Positions 47,901 through 56,457 of a stretch of 64,000 bases of DNA are shown here, piece after piece. The notes under the pieces are model-generated. The model was not told the origin of the DNA and searched no databases. It worked only from the letters and a program-made list of their open reading frames with translations. Location: NCBI GenBank assembly GCA_001768325.1, contig MENQ01000030.1, positions 51,122-115,121 of the forward strand. The letters run 5' to 3'. The stretch's first letter is position 1. Each line of letters opens with the position of its first letter. The translations under genes and the position numbers were made by a program. Source of the stretch: Bacteroidetes bacterium GWC2_46_850 (GTDB lineage: Bacteria > Bacteroidota > Bacteroidia > Bacteroidales > Dysgonomonadaceae).

Positions 47901-47960
47901 CCGGACGGTGAGGTCCGTTCGGAAATAGATGCACCCGAAGAGATTCAGATCATCAGGTAA
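44916..47960 (+). CDS. CE15 glucuronoyl esterase fused to GH78-like alpha-L-rhamnosidase
   Basis: 1014 residues with a signal peptide (about 1-25). Residues about 40-435 form an alpha/beta hydrolase of CE15: GVSRLGK with nucleophile S268, SCSGEGG with an acidic residue near 294, and a late HAGGHG with the catalytic histidine. Residues about 450-1014 resemble GH78 alpha-L-rhamnosidases: beta-sandwich domains, an (alpha/alpha)6 barrel with GIKRDRLVWLGDFHPE, TFWEDF and HGWSSG. One protein would thus hydrolyse an ester on glucuronate and remove alpha-L-rhamnose, matching rhamnose-capped, esterified uronate ends as in arabinogalactan side chains. The high GC content here differs from the AT-richer susC/susD genes. 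Confidence 0.85.
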   Translation: MRTRYHLPVCLIILMILPGTLLSAQQDTVAGIPVNYDESKTGSWVLPDLFALQSGKRVTDARGWMEQRRPELLRLFETEQFGKSPKRVSRYANRFDAGSPAFHGKAVRKQVRLYFTEDTARHQADMVIYLPAEAAGPVPLFLTVSFLPNALMIDDPGLAPGSFWNRAGERVPVGPRQEAPRMGGLDVEKFIANGIGVATLYYGDIEPDFPAGIRHGVRGHFLPAGQEWPAPDEWGTISAWAWGLSYAMDYLEQDPAVDASKVALHGVSRLGKTVLWSGALDQRFGMVIASCSGEGGAALSRRDYGETIAHMIAPTRYFYQFCGNRARYGDDPNQSPIDAHMLLALIAPRPLLLQTGDSDGWSDPKGEFLSAVAAEPVYRLFGKRGLERAEMPAPGEPILNDMGYYMHAGGHGTLPGDYDVFIDFMRKHFLPVDAEVTDKTRTAQLPPVFGPEYGGMARKDELTRVYISPIRVLWSSDTTGTLVRNSQVLLQPGNSQSDMSRTTRFCAMTTTLTDTASILLDYGKELHGGLQLVMGGSSRREPSLVRIRFGESVGEANSNTYNSDWLMGFSTDDHAKRDIILEIPRSGMIEIGNTGFRFVRIDLLQPGTTINIKEARGILRYRDIPYLGSFKSSNPRLDSIWMTGAYTTHLNMQEYLWDGIKRDRLVWLGDFHPELKAINAVFGYNEVVPKSLDLATRQYPLPQWMNGMSSYSMWYLIIHHDWYMQQGDLDFLNSHREYIVGLIDLINSKIAEDGTETLSPFRFLDWPSTPNKEGVEAGYRALLSWALRDARKLCAVLGESRSADVAAEAARKLNRKTLPHNNLKQAAALMAVAGMMDPLKASEEVIAVDGAKRFSTFYGLYMLEALSLAGMQDEALKIVSDYWGGMLDMGATTFWEDFNMEWMENSARIDQLTPEGMNDIHGDFGDYCYPSFRHSLCHGWSSGVTAWLTENILGIRVVEPGCKVIEVKPHLGNLAWVEGSFPTPHGVVKVRHERLPDGEVRSEIDAPEEIQIIR

Positions 47961-47984
47961 CATCTTGGTAGCCCTTCCCGAATG

Positions 47985-48024
47985 AATACACCCCAAAAGT
48001 TGGCGACAACTTCTGGGGTGTATT
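47985..48024. terminator. Bidirectional intrinsic terminator between convergent genes
   Basis: A 17-bp stem with one mismatch (arms AATACACCCC plus AAAGTT against AACTTC plus GGGGTGTATT) closes a short loop and is flanked by A/T-rich tracts. It separates the CE15-GH78 gene from the convergent GH105 gene and ends the plus-strand PUL operon. Confidence 0.8.
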
Positions 48025-48052
48025 GTTAAAAAACTGGACTCTTCTCTGCCGG

Positions 48053-49219
48053 TCAGCGCATCTTGTAGATCTCGGCTCCCGCCATCAGGAAAGCACCCAG
48101 GCCGAAGTCGTCGAAGTCGGGCTCCCGTTCGTAGGTGACCGGTTGTGCCTCCTTGGGCTCCTTGCCGGTGCCCTGTACGTATCCCAGAAAACCATTCGGA
48201 TGCAGGCTGTCTCTTACCATGGCATTCCATGCCCTGTAGATGACCGGTGCATATTCAGCCCTGTCCAGCAGCCCGTTGTTTACGCCATAAGCCATCCCGT
48301 AGATGAACATGGCGGTGCCGGTAAGCTCCTTTCCTCCGTAGTTGTCCGGGTCATGGAGACTCACATTCCAGAAACCATCCTCGCGCTGCACCTTCTTCAG
48401 TGCTTCACTCATCTTTACAAGCATGGTCTCATATTCACCCCGGTGCGGCTCATCCTTGGGCAGGATGTCCAGCATGCGTGCCATGGCGACAACCACCCAT
48501 CCATTGCCACGCGACCAGTAACAGTCTTCGCCGTTGGGCTCGGTGTAGGGAGGATCAAAATCGGCATCCCGCCACCATAGCTGATCCTCAGGGTTGTAAA
48601 GACCCTTGTCGCCATGCTGCAGTTTGGTATACATATACATGTCGTAGGCGCGGTTGTAGTAAGCGGTATCACCGGTGATATTGCCAAGTTGCGCAAAAAT
48701 GGGCATGCCCATCTGGATGGCGTCGATCCAGTTCCAGTCGTCGATCTTGTCCGTGACCATCATCGAGTCGACCGATTGCTTGATGTTTTCGATATAGTGT
48801 GCCGGTTTCTCCGGATCCTGTTCGTAAAGGAAGAGATAAGCCTGACCGGCACACTGGTTATCCGCATTGCGCGTTTTCCAGCCATCGGCCGCATTGCGCA
48901 ACCCCCAGTTGTGCTTGTTTCCCCATTCCAATGCATAATCGAGGTAACGTTGTTGCGGATCAACCTTCCAGAGATCCAGCAGCCCCTCGTAATAATAAGC
49001 GCGGGTCCAGAGATTGCTTTCATACGCTTTGTTGCGGGAAGGGTAGGGAACGGGTTCACCCGGATCACTCCACTTCTCCATGAAATAGTCGTTTGCCAGT
49101 CGAAGGGCATTCACTACATCCTCTTTTGCCGGTTTGCGGGCGTCGTTGTCGCTGGCGTTGCATCCTGCAAGAATTGCACTGCAGCAAAGGATTGTGAAAA
49201 GTAAATTCAGTTGTCTCAT
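48053..49219 (-). CDS. GH105/GH88-like unsaturated glucuronyl hydrolase, lipoprotein
   Basis: 388 residues with lipobox LAGC (Cys20). The (alpha/alpha)6 barrel fills the protein; D120 (RNADNQCAGQ) and D166 (WIDAIQMG) are the likely pair of catalytic-region aspartates, and RGNGW is the usual aromatic block. It removes 4,5-unsaturated uronate from the ends of lyase products. It is a complete enzyme, unlike the deleted copy at 17007. It is a single-gene transcript whose promoter carries the same direct repeats as the main PUL promoters, so it belongs to the same regulon although the plus-strand operon lies between. Confidence 0.88.
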   Translation of the reverse strand: MRQLNLLFTILCCSAILAGCNASDNDARKPAKEDVVNALRLANDYFMEKWSDPGEPVPYPSRNKAYESNLWTRAYYYEGLLDLWKVDPQQRYLDYALEWGNKHNWGLRNAADGWKTRNADNQCAGQAYLFLYEQDPEKPAHYIENIKQSVDSMMVTDKIDDWNWIDAIQMGMPIFAQLGNITGDTAYYNRAYDMYMYTKLQHGDKGLYNPEDQLWWRDADFDPPYTEPNGEDCYWSRGNGWVVVAMARMLDILPKDEPHRGEYETMLVKMSEALKKVQREDGFWNVSLHDPDNYGGKELTGTAMFIYGMAYGVNNGLLDRAEYAPVIYRAWNAMVRDSLHPNGFLGYVQGTGKEPKEAQPVTYEREPDFDDFGLGAFLMAGAEIYKMR

Positions 49220-49392
49220 TGTTTTTTACGTTTTGTTTTTCAAAAAAGATGGATATTCCAAGTTTTTTCAAAATGAAATATCCATCAATCACCTATGTAT
49301 AATCAAAAATTCAGATTACTGTTTGGCATCACGGTTTTTATGCTCTACGTACACGGTGTTAAGTTTAAAAAATATTACAGCTTTAAACATAA

Positions 49393-49475
49393 CAAAGGTA
49401 AAGGTTGATTGTATGCATTTACTGTAAAAAATGATTTTATAGCTGTGATAAATGATATTTTATCTGAAAAATTAC
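49393..49475 (-). promoter_or_regulatory. Promoter of GH105 with two full and one partial direct repeat
   Basis: Minus strand: a partial repeat (49464-49475), 7-bp spacer, repeat ATCATTTATCACAG (49443-49456), 7-bp spacer, repeat ATCATTTTTTACAG (49422-49435), 21 bp, then a perfect -7 box TACCTTTG (49393-49400). The start would be near 49386, giving a leader of about 165 bases for GH105. Apart from this site the 285-bp gap to lplA holds a plus-strand TAATTTTG at 49492-49499 very close to the lplA start. Confidence 0.78.
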
Positions 49476-49504
49476 ATACTGTTTTTTTTACTAATTTTGC
49501 AGTC

Positions 49505-50233
49505 ATGAACATCGTCATCTCTCCTTCTTCCACGCCATCGTTTAATCTGGCGGCAGAAGAATATCTTTTCTCCAGAAAAGGAGAAGATTTTTTGTTGCTT
49601 TACATCAACGAACCGAGTGTGATCATTGGATCGAATCAGGCTGTATTGAACGAGGTTGATCCCGATTTTTGTATCGAGCATGATATCCGGATCATCCGTC
49701 GGCTGTCGGGTGGTGGTGCGGTGTATCACGACGGCGGGAACCTCAATTACGCCTTTATTCAGGATGGCACCGGTGCACCGTTGAGCGCCCGTTTTCTGGA
49801 GCCTATTGTGACTGTGCTTCACGCATGGGGCATTCCCGTGGAGATCGGGAAAAGAAAAGATCTCTGGCTTAATGGATATAAGATATCGGGTACCGCCTCC
49901 CATGTTTCAAGAGGAAGGGAGCTGCATCATGGCACCTTGTTGTATGATACCGATCTGGAGATGCTGCGGAGAGCGCTGACGTCCGAGAATGGACGTCTGA
50001 TTAAAAAAGCCACCGCATCGGTACCCAGCCCGGTACGGAATATCCGTTCATATCTGGCGGAGCATCAGGAAACGACATGCAATACGATTTCTTTTCTTGA
50101 TATGCTTTCGAAGAAATTACTCACTCACTATGACCTTGATAAAATTGGCACCTTCCAAAGTGAAGAGATCGCACAAATTGAAGAACTGCGAAGAAATAAA
50201 TATACTCAGCGCGACTGGAACTCCCGGATGTAA
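49505..50233 (+). CDS. lplA: Lipoate--protein ligase A family protein
   Basis: 242 residues from the ATG at 49505, chosen because the family sequence begins there (MNIVISPSSTPSFNLAAEEYLF); an earlier in-frame ATG at 49409 would add 32 unrelated residues across the promoter region. Motifs: RRLSGGGAVYHDGGNLNYAF for lipoyl-AMP binding and the lysine-bearing DLWLNGYKISGTA. It attaches lipoate to dehydrogenase or GcvH proteins in the cytosol. At 242 residues it appears to lack a full accessory domain. A TAATTTTG box ends 5 bp before the start, so the transcript may be nearly leaderless. Not related to the PUL by function. Confidence 0.87.
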   Translation: MNIVISPSSTPSFNLAAEEYLFSRKGEDFLLLYINEPSVIIGSNQAVLNEVDPDFCIEHDIRIIRRLSGGGAVYHDGGNLNYAFIQDGTGAPLSARFLEPIVTVLHAWGIPVEIGKRKDLWLNGYKISGTASHVSRGRELHHGTLLYDTDLEMLRRALTSENGRLIKKATASVPSPVRNIRSYLAEHQETTCNTISFLDMLSKKLLTHYDLDKIGTFQSEEIAQIEELRRNKYTQRDWNSRM

Positions 50234-50333
50234 CGTACTTGATCTTCTTACAGAATCTGCCCCTATGTATTTTCGTGAAAGCGGTGCTCTTTTCCTGCCG
50301 GATGTTTGTCTTGGCTTGCTGCCCGTTCGGCTT

Positions 50334-51713
50334 TTATCGGGTTGCACTCCCTATTACCCTGCCCAGATTGGTACCCTGAATGATACGGTGTGCCATGCCG
50401 ATGCCGTCACGCAGGTTACCGGCAATATGTAAACCCTTGTAGTGTTTTTCCAGTTGTGAGACCGTGTCAAAACGTTCACCCGAAGAGATTTCATATTGCG
50501 GAATGGCATGTTTGTGCCGGAAGATACGGATCATATCAGGCTCTTTCCCTTTCGGGAATTTCAGGAGATGATGGAATGACTGTACGGTCTTCTCTTCAAT
50601 CTCATTGTCTGATAGCGCTGTAAGAGCAGCTCTTTTCACCCCTCCCATAAAAAAGGAGAAAAGCATCCCCTCTTCGGGGCTTCTGCCCGAAAAGCAGGAG
50701 GAGGGAAACAGCACACCCAGGAAATCTTCCTGCTCCCTTGAGGAGATCAGTCCCCCGAACGCATTGAACCGGAGAGGCCCCCTTTCTTTTACCCCAACTG
50801 CCACCTGCACCACCGGTGCATAACGCAGGTTGGTGATCCTCTCCATCTCCGGTGCTGCAATAAACGGAAGCAGGTCAGGCAACTGATAGGCACCGACAGT
50901 GGTAATGAGATGTTTCGATCTGATGTCGAGCTGCACTCCGTTCTGCACTCCTTTCACTCTCCAGTAACCTGTATCCTGATCGGGACGTACGGTGATGTCA
51001 CCCACCGATAAGTATATATGCTCCCTGCCGATAAAAGCGGCCATAGCCTTCGGCAGGTTTTCCATCCCCCCTTTGGTGGAGAACACACCTTTCCTTGCCG
51101 CTGTTTTAGGCTGTCCTTTGGATGCTTTCGCTTTCCGGATGCTTCCGCCGATAAAGCTACCGTATTGCTGTTCCAGGTTATAGAGTTTCGGCAGGGCATA
51201 CCGGGTGATCAGCGTATGGGGATCACCTGCATAGATGCCAGACAGGAAAGGATCTACCGCATAGTCGAGGAATGATTTGCCCAACCTGCGGGTGGTCATC
51301 GCCGCGATGGTCTCATCGGGATGGGTCCCCCGGGCTCGGAACGGTTCACCCAGTATACGGAGTTTATCGGTAAAACTAAAAAGAGGAGTGGTGATCCCGC
51401 TGACCAAACCGTTCGGTAACGGATGAAACCGTCCCCCTTTCCATATCCACCGGCTCTCAGCATCTTTGGCCGCAAATTCAATTTCACATCGGGGTGACAG
51501 TGTTTTGTAGAGATCCATCACCTCCTGTGATGCACCCGACCCCGTGTTGGGACCCGATTCAAACAAGAAGCCATCGGCATGAAACGTCTGTATCTGTCCC
51601 CCTGCGCGATCGCTTTTTTCCAGGACGGCTACGGATAATCCTCTTTTGGTCAGCTCCACGCCTGCCGACAGCCCTGTGAGGCCGGCACCGATAATGATCA
51701 CATCTTTTACCAT
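50334..51713 (-). CDS. hemG: Protoporphyrinogen oxidase
   Basis: 459 residues. The N-terminal FAD site IIGAGLTGLSAG (about 6-17) and the C-terminal FAD block HIAGNLRDGIGMAHRI are typical of the HemY-type flavin amine-oxidase fold that Bacteroidetes annotate as hemG. It oxidises protoporphyrinogen IX to protoporphyrin IX, the step before iron insertion. It is the last gene of an operon with hemN, an MFS transporter and a TonB-dependent receptor (8 bp after hemN) and is convergent with lplA. No ferrochelatase gene is in the window. Confidence 0.9.
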   Translation of the reverse strand: MVKDVIIIGAGLTGLSAGVELTKRGLSVAVLEKSDRAGGQIQTFHADGFLFESGPNTGSGASQEVMDLYKTLSPRCEIEFAAKDAESRWIWKGGRFHPLPNGLVSGITTPLFSFTDKLRILGEPFRARGTHPDETIAAMTTRRLGKSFLDYAVDPFLSGIYAGDPHTLITRYALPKLYNLEQQYGSFIGGSIRKAKASKGQPKTAARKGVFSTKGGMENLPKAMAAFIGREHIYLSVGDITVRPDQDTGYWRVKGVQNGVQLDIRSKHLITTVGAYQLPDLLPFIAAPEMERITNLRYAPVVQVAVGVKERGPLRFNAFGGLISSREQEDFLGVLFPSSCFSGRSPEEGMLFSFFMGGVKRAALTALSDNEIEEKTVQSFHHLLKFPKGKEPDMIRIFRHKHAIPQYEISSGERFDTVSQLEKHYKGLHIAGNLRDGIGMAHRIIQGTNLGRVIGSATR

Positions 51714-51721
51714 GGGTACAC

Positions 51722-53086
51722 TTATACAGGTTTTGAAAATGTTTTGTCTGTGTTGATCAGCAGCCTGTCGAGCGATGCTGCTACATTGCGGATGAAGGGT
51801 GATCCCTTCTCCCGCATCACGATCTTCTCATCGTCATAGTGGATGATGCCATCCTCCTCCAATATCTTCATTATCCCATCTGAATAGGCCGTAGCAGCTT
51901 TTATCTCCCCGGCAGATCGATGTAACCGCGAAGCAATCTGCTGCCAGTCGATCTGTTCGTTACACATCAGTTCTGTGATCACCTCACGGGTGATCTGCTC
52001 CTCCTCATTCAGCATGTATCCTCTCATTACCGGGATATGGCCGTTGTTGACCGTTTTTATATACGCTTCGATACTCCTGGTATTCTGCGCATAGGCTCCC
52101 GAGAGCTGGCTGATGGCGGTGACGCCGAAGGCATATACCTGTCCCGTGGTACGACGGGTGCAATAACCCTGGAAGTTGCGGTGAAGCGTCTTAGTAAGGA
52201 ACGCCGTGTAGAGCTCATCTTCTTCCCGGATGAAGTGATCCAGCCCAATTTGTCTATACCCCCCGTCCAACAGCCGTTGCTGAGCGGTATGATAGAGATT
52301 GTTCTTCAGCTCTTCTGAAGGAAGACCCTTACGCTCCAGCAGCTTTTGCCGCGGGAATATATTGGGGACATGGGCATAGGAGAAAGTGACCAGCCGGTCG
52401 GGTGCAAGCGCTATTGCCTTGTCTATCGACGCGGAGAAGCTCTCTACGGTCTGGAGTGGCAGCCCGTAGATAAAGTCGAGATTGATGTGGATGTTCCTTT
52501 CCCGTAACAGGGCGAATATATCCTCAATGGGCAAAAGTGTCGGGAGACGGTTCGATGCTTTCAACACTGCCGGATTAAAATCCTGGATACCGATGCTCAT
52601 CCGGTTAAAACCCGCGTCGATCAGCAATTTAAAGTCATTCTCCCGCATATACCCTGCGTGGCACTCAATGGCGATTTCAGGATTTTCTATCGTGCGAAAC
52701 CTGCTGAAAAGCTCGTCGTTGATCTGCCTGATCAGTTTGGGATCAATCGATGAAGGGGAGCCACCACCATAATGTATCTGCGCTATTTTCCGGTTTTTAT
52801 CGATTCTTTCGCACACCAGCGCAATCTCCTGTATCACTGCATCCACATACTCACGGTCGTTACTCTGCTTATTCCTCGGGTAGGCATTGCAGCCGCAATA
52901 GTGACACATGCGGTTGCAGTAGGGGATATGGATGTAAAAAGAGAGATGAGCGGGCTCCTGCTGGTTGGATAATTCAATTGCTTTGACCAGATCATTTTCA
53001 TCGTAGTCATCGCGAAAGAAATTAGCCGGCGGATAGCTGGTGTATCGCGGCACAGGGACATTATATCGGGCTATCAGTGGATCCAT
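51722..53086 (-). CDS. hemN: Oxygen-independent coproporphyrinogen III dehydrogenase
   Basis: 454 residues. The N-terminal segment PRYTSYPPANFF and the radical-SAM cluster motif C57-x3-C61-x2-C64 followed by GC are diagnostic of HemN rather than HemW-like relatives. YGGGSPSSIDP and the C-terminal HemN domain (TRRTTGQVYAFGVTAISQLSGAYAQN) are also present. It decarboxylates coproporphyrinogen III to protoporphyrinogen IX anaerobically in the cytosol. It is 3 bp after the MFS gene and 8 bp before hemG, so the three are translated from one message. Confidence 0.93.
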   Translation of the reverse strand: MDPLIARYNVPVPRYTSYPPANFFRDDYDENDLVKAIELSNQQEPAHLSFYIHIPYCNRMCHYCGCNAYPRNKQSNDREYVDAVIQEIALVCERIDKNRKIAQIHYGGGSPSSIDPKLIRQINDELFSRFRTIENPEIAIECHAGYMRENDFKLLIDAGFNRMSIGIQDFNPAVLKASNRLPTLLPIEDIFALLRERNIHINLDFIYGLPLQTVESFSASIDKAIALAPDRLVTFSYAHVPNIFPRQKLLERKGLPSEELKNNLYHTAQQRLLDGGYRQIGLDHFIREEDELYTAFLTKTLHRNFQGYCTRRTTGQVYAFGVTAISQLSGAYAQNTRSIEAYIKTVNNGHIPVMRGYMLNEEEQITREVITELMCNEQIDWQQIASRLHRSAGEIKAATAYSDGIMKILEEDGIIHYDDEKIVMREKGSPFIRNVAASLDRLLINTDKTFSKPV

Positions 53087-53089
53087 CGG

Positions 53090-54304
53090 TCAAATATTTT
53101 CCATTTTCTCATCGTGAAATGGTTTGATCAAAAGCACAAAAATAAACGAAATCGCCGCAAGTACCAACTCCATGGCAAACAATCCCTGATAACCCAGCAG
53201 ATCTCCCACACGGGCACTCACCAGTGAGATGATCATGGCACTGAGATGGGTGAGCACGATTTGAAGGGTGAAATCGGTGCCTTCACGCCCCTCACGTACG
53301 ATATCCATCGCAGAGGTGTTGATCAGGGTGGAAGCCATGCCATAGATGCCCCACACCAGTGCGATGCCAGTCAGTACCAGCACGTGATTGTATGAATTGC
53401 TTACCGTGAGCCAAAGGAAATAGGCTGAAGGAAGGAGGATGAAGGCGGAGATGATTTTCCGGGAACGCCGCTTCCCTGCCTTACGGATGAAGATCCCTGC
53501 AATGAATGCGAAGAATATCCCCGTGGATACCCCGAAGATGCCTACCATGGCGCCGATCTCTTTCATCTCATACCCCTGATCAACCAGGAAAGGACTCAGG
53601 TTGGACAGGAGGCCGATTAATCCTGCGTAGAAGAGACTGAGAAACAGAATCTGTCGCCAAATCTTTCTCTGGGTGAAGAACACCCACATATCACGGGGAG
53701 ACGCTTTCCGGCTGTTGCGTTGTCTCAGGAGCGTGATATTTTTGTTCATCGCCAGGGGAATCAGTGCAATCAGCACGAAGATGGCTAACCAGGGCAGCAG
53801 CCGCGACCATCCGATATGATGAAAAAGCAGCAACAGAAACCCGCCACCCACCATGCTCCCGGTAAAAGAGCCCATCGACTGCATGCTGTTGAGGAGGCTG
53901 CTGTTTTTGCGCTCGAAGGAGCGGGCAGCCATGGCATCGGTGGCGATATCCTGTGTAGCCGATGAGACGAATGCGAGCAGGATAAGGATAAAGATCAGGG
54001 TGAAGCTGGTCTCTACATTGAGCATGGCCACCCCGAAAATGATGACTGCATAGACAATCTCCGCACCGAAGATCCATCGCTTGTAATCTCTTACCGTGTC
54101 CGTTCTGCTGTCTACGAGCGGTGACCAAAGGAATTTCAGGATCCAGGGGAGTTTGATCAGTTTCAGCAGGGCGATGGTGAAGAGTGAGTAATCACCCTGC
54201 CGTAACAGCACTGGCAGTGCGGTCGCAAAGAAGCTCATCGGGATGGACTGGGCGATGTATAGGGTGAAGAAGGTAAAGAGGTTGACTGTGTTTGATCGTT
54301 TCAT
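53090..54304 (-). CDS. MFS transporter, RhtX/FptX- or AmpG-like
   Basis: 404 residues and about 12 hydrophobic helices, with the loop SPLVDSRTDTVRDYKRW between early helices and SATQDIATDAMA, both typical of the AmpG/RhtX-like branch of the major facilitator superfamily. That branch moves muropeptides or siderophores inward across the inner membrane. Its position between a TonB-dependent receptor (6 bp) and hemN (3 bp) suggests that it carries an iron chelate or a porphyrin precursor into the cytosol. The substrate is inferred from neighbours only. Confidence 0.82.
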   Translation of the reverse strand: MKRSNTVNLFTFFTLYIAQSIPMSFFATALPVLLRQGDYSLFTIALLKLIKLPWILKFLWSPLVDSRTDTVRDYKRWIFGAEIVYAVIIFGVAMLNVETSFTLIFILILLAFVSSATQDIATDAMAARSFERKNSSLLNSMQSMGSFTGSMVGGGFLLLLFHHIGWSRLLPWLAIFVLIALIPLAMNKNITLLRQRNSRKASPRDMWVFFTQRKIWRQILFLSLFYAGLIGLLSNLSPFLVDQGYEMKEIGAMVGIFGVSTGIFFAFIAGIFIRKAGKRRSRKIISAFILLPSAYFLWLTVSNSYNHVLVLTGIALVWGIYGMASTLINTSAMDIVREGREGTDFTLQIVLTHLSAMIISLVSARVGDLLGYQGLFAMELVLAAISFIFVLLIKPFHDEKMENI

Positions 54305-54310
54305 CCCTGC

Positions 54311-56374
54311 CTATAATGAATAACCCAGGCTGATGCCTGCGGTGAAAGGTTTTCCCGGTTTGCCGAGCCTGCGTCCGGAAGCTTCGAAATAGTATCCCAG
54401 GTAGGAGCTGTTCATTATATTCTTTGTCCAGAGCGTAAGGTTCAGTCTTCCTTTTTCCACTCCCACGCTCGCATTCAACAGGCCGTAAAAGGGTTGCTTT
54501 ACTCTGTTGTTCTCATGCCAGTACATCTCACCCATCCCGGTGTAGTTGGCCTGTAACCGCAAACGGTCTGAAAAGGCAGAACGGAAGGGTACGGTGAAGT
54601 CTCCACCGGCCGATAATGTGTGACGGGGGACAAATGGCAGGTAGTTGCCCGTGTAATCCGCTTCACTACTGTAGGTATACCTGCTGAAAGTGGCATGGGT
54701 GAAGCCGTACGACAATGTAAAGGATGCCGACGGGGAGGGGATGGCCTTCAGGGAGATCTCAGCACCCTTGCTCACGGAACTTCCCGCGTTGAATATTTTC
54801 ACACCCTGCATATCGATCAGTTGCTTCACCTGCTGATTTTGCATGTCGATGTAAAAGAGGGCAAATTCAGCAAAGAGCCTTCGATTCCAGAAGGCAGCTT
54901 TACCGCCGATCTCATAGTTCCAGCTCTTCTCCGGGCCGAAGGTACGCTCCTGCTCCTCTTCGAATACCGTGTTGAAGCCTCCTGTTTTGTACCCTTTCGC
55001 CCAGGTGGCGTAGAGCTGATTGTCTCGGTTAAAACGGTACTGGAGTGATATCCTTGGGGTCCATTGTGAAAAGGTGAGCGGTGAGTCGTATTGATTGCGC
55101 AACACCACCGTGTCGGCCGTCAGTTTGTTCTCCGTGTGGATGGAGTTGGCCCGTTCCCTATCGTAGCGAATACCTGCCTCGAGTATCAGTTGAGAGGTAA
55201 GCTGCAGTTGTGACTGATGATAAAAAGCAATCCCCCGGCTGTCATCGTCGTATCTCTTTTCGAGCTGATAAGCAGGGTTGGCCATGTTGATAAAGACATC
55301 GGTGCTTCTGTCGATGGCATGGCTGAAGGCAAAGAGGCCGAAATTCCAGTTGTACCTCCCTGCGGTAACATTCTTAATGTTGATCTCTTCGGAGAGCAGC
55401 CGTTGCTTTTCCGACTGCACGGCGTAGTACAGATCGCGCGGCGAGGCATCCTGATCAACGTTGTAGGTATCATCCAGCAGTTGAAGGGATGTCTGTGACC
55501 GGAGCCAGAAGTAGGTATTATGGAAATCGACCTGCAGGCCGGTGTCATAAATCCTGCGATCGTAGTAACTTTCGTGGTTGATGTTCACCGAATCCACCCC
55601 GTTTGTTTCCCCGTTCACATCACCATAGGCAAAAGCACCCTGCTTCACATATTCAAAGCCGTTTACCAGGCGGAGGCTCAGGTTCGTGCGTGGTCGCCAC
55701 TCCATCCGGCCGTTCAGCGAGGCCGCGTTGAGCTTGTCCGCCTTCTCATTGTTGTAGTTGTTGTGTATAAATCCGTCGGAATGATTGTAATCGGCCGTGA
55801 TGCCGTAAGCGAAAGCCTGATTGATCTTATTCAGATGCGAAACGGTGATACGTTGGTCGTTGAAGCTTCCGTAGGTTAACCGCAGCCTTGTTCCCTGGCG
55901 GCGGAAAGGTGAGGTGGTATGCACCAGGATGATGCCCCCCATGGCATTGCGGCCGAAGAGCGTACCTTGGGGGCCGCGAAGAAACTCCACCTTCTCTATC
56001 TCGGTGAGACTGATATCGAATGATGATTTTTCGAAGTGAGGAACCCCATCCACATACATCGCCACACCCGGTGTGTTGATCAGTGATCCCACACCACGGA
56101 CAAAGACCGATGAGGTAAGGCGGGTGTCGCGGTCGACCATGATGAAGTTGGGAATCGATGCGGTGAAATCTTTCATTTCGTTCATTTGTCGCCGTTCCAT
56201 CATTTGGGCATCGATCGTGGTGGAGGCTACCGGCATCGTCCAGCTGGCACTGGGGTGCTTGATGCTTGATACAACGATGCTGTCGAGTGTGACACCGCGA
56301 AGGGTATCCGTCTCATGTGCCGTTACCGGCAACGAGACAATGAACAATAGTAATCCTTTCCACAACAGGTGCAT
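54311..56374 (-). CDS. TonB-dependent outer-membrane receptor (siderophore/porphyrin type)
   Basis: 687 residues from the ATG at 56374, which starts a clean signal peptide (MHLLWKGLLLFIVSLP); an in-frame ATG at 56413 is the alternative. After a short N-terminus comes the TonB-box-like LDSIVVSS, a plug with VFVRGVGSLINTPGVAMYVDGVP and EFLRGPQGTLFGRNAMGG, and a barrel ending in an aromatic strand (FTAGISLGYSL). It resembles siderophore receptors rather than SusC: there is no carboxypeptidase-like domain and no SusD partner. With the MFS, hemN and hemG genes behind it, porphyrin or iron-chelate uptake is likely. Confidence 0.88.
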   Translation of the reverse strand: MHLLWKGLLLFIVSLPVTAHETDTLRGVTLDSIVVSSIKHPSASWTMPVASTTIDAQMMERRQMNEMKDFTASIPNFIMVDRDTRLTSSVFVRGVGSLINTPGVAMYVDGVPHFEKSSFDISLTEIEKVEFLRGPQGTLFGRNAMGGIILVHTTSPFRRQGTRLRLTYGSFNDQRITVSHLNKINQAFAYGITADYNHSDGFIHNNYNNEKADKLNAASLNGRMEWRPRTNLSLRLVNGFEYVKQGAFAYGDVNGETNGVDSVNINHESYYDRRIYDTGLQVDFHNTYFWLRSQTSLQLLDDTYNVDQDASPRDLYYAVQSEKQRLLSEEINIKNVTAGRYNWNFGLFAFSHAIDRSTDVFINMANPAYQLEKRYDDDSRGIAFYHQSQLQLTSQLILEAGIRYDRERANSIHTENKLTADTVVLRNQYDSPLTFSQWTPRISLQYRFNRDNQLYATWAKGYKTGGFNTVFEEEQERTFGPEKSWNYEIGGKAAFWNRRLFAEFALFYIDMQNQQVKQLIDMQGVKIFNAGSSVSKGAEISLKAIPSPSASFTLSYGFTHATFSRYTYSSEADYTGNYLPFVPRHTLSAGGDFTVPFRSAFSDRLRLQANYTGMGEMYWHENNRVKQPFYGLLNASVGVEKGRLNLTLWTKNIMNSSYLGYYFEASGRRLGKPGKPFTAGISLGYSL

Positions 56375-56457
56375 CGGAAAGGATGGTCGTTTGTTTGATG
56401 GATCATCATACATGGGCTATTCCCCGAAAGTGTTCGTTTGTGTCATCCGGTTACAAA

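Noticed and set aside
2152..49219. Ulvan utilization locus
   Set aside because: Sulfatase, GH105 and rhamnose genes fit ulvan, but PL11, CE12 esterases, GH28 and GH106 point to RG-I and no ulvan lyase family was recognised.
27798..49456. LacI proteins as regulators of the direct-repeat promoters
   Set aside because: LacI proteins bind palindromes; the sites are head-to-tail repeats at 21-bp period.
49409..49504. Upstream start for lplA
   Set aside because: The extra 32 residues do not resemble lipoate ligases and lie over promoter DNA with direct repeats.
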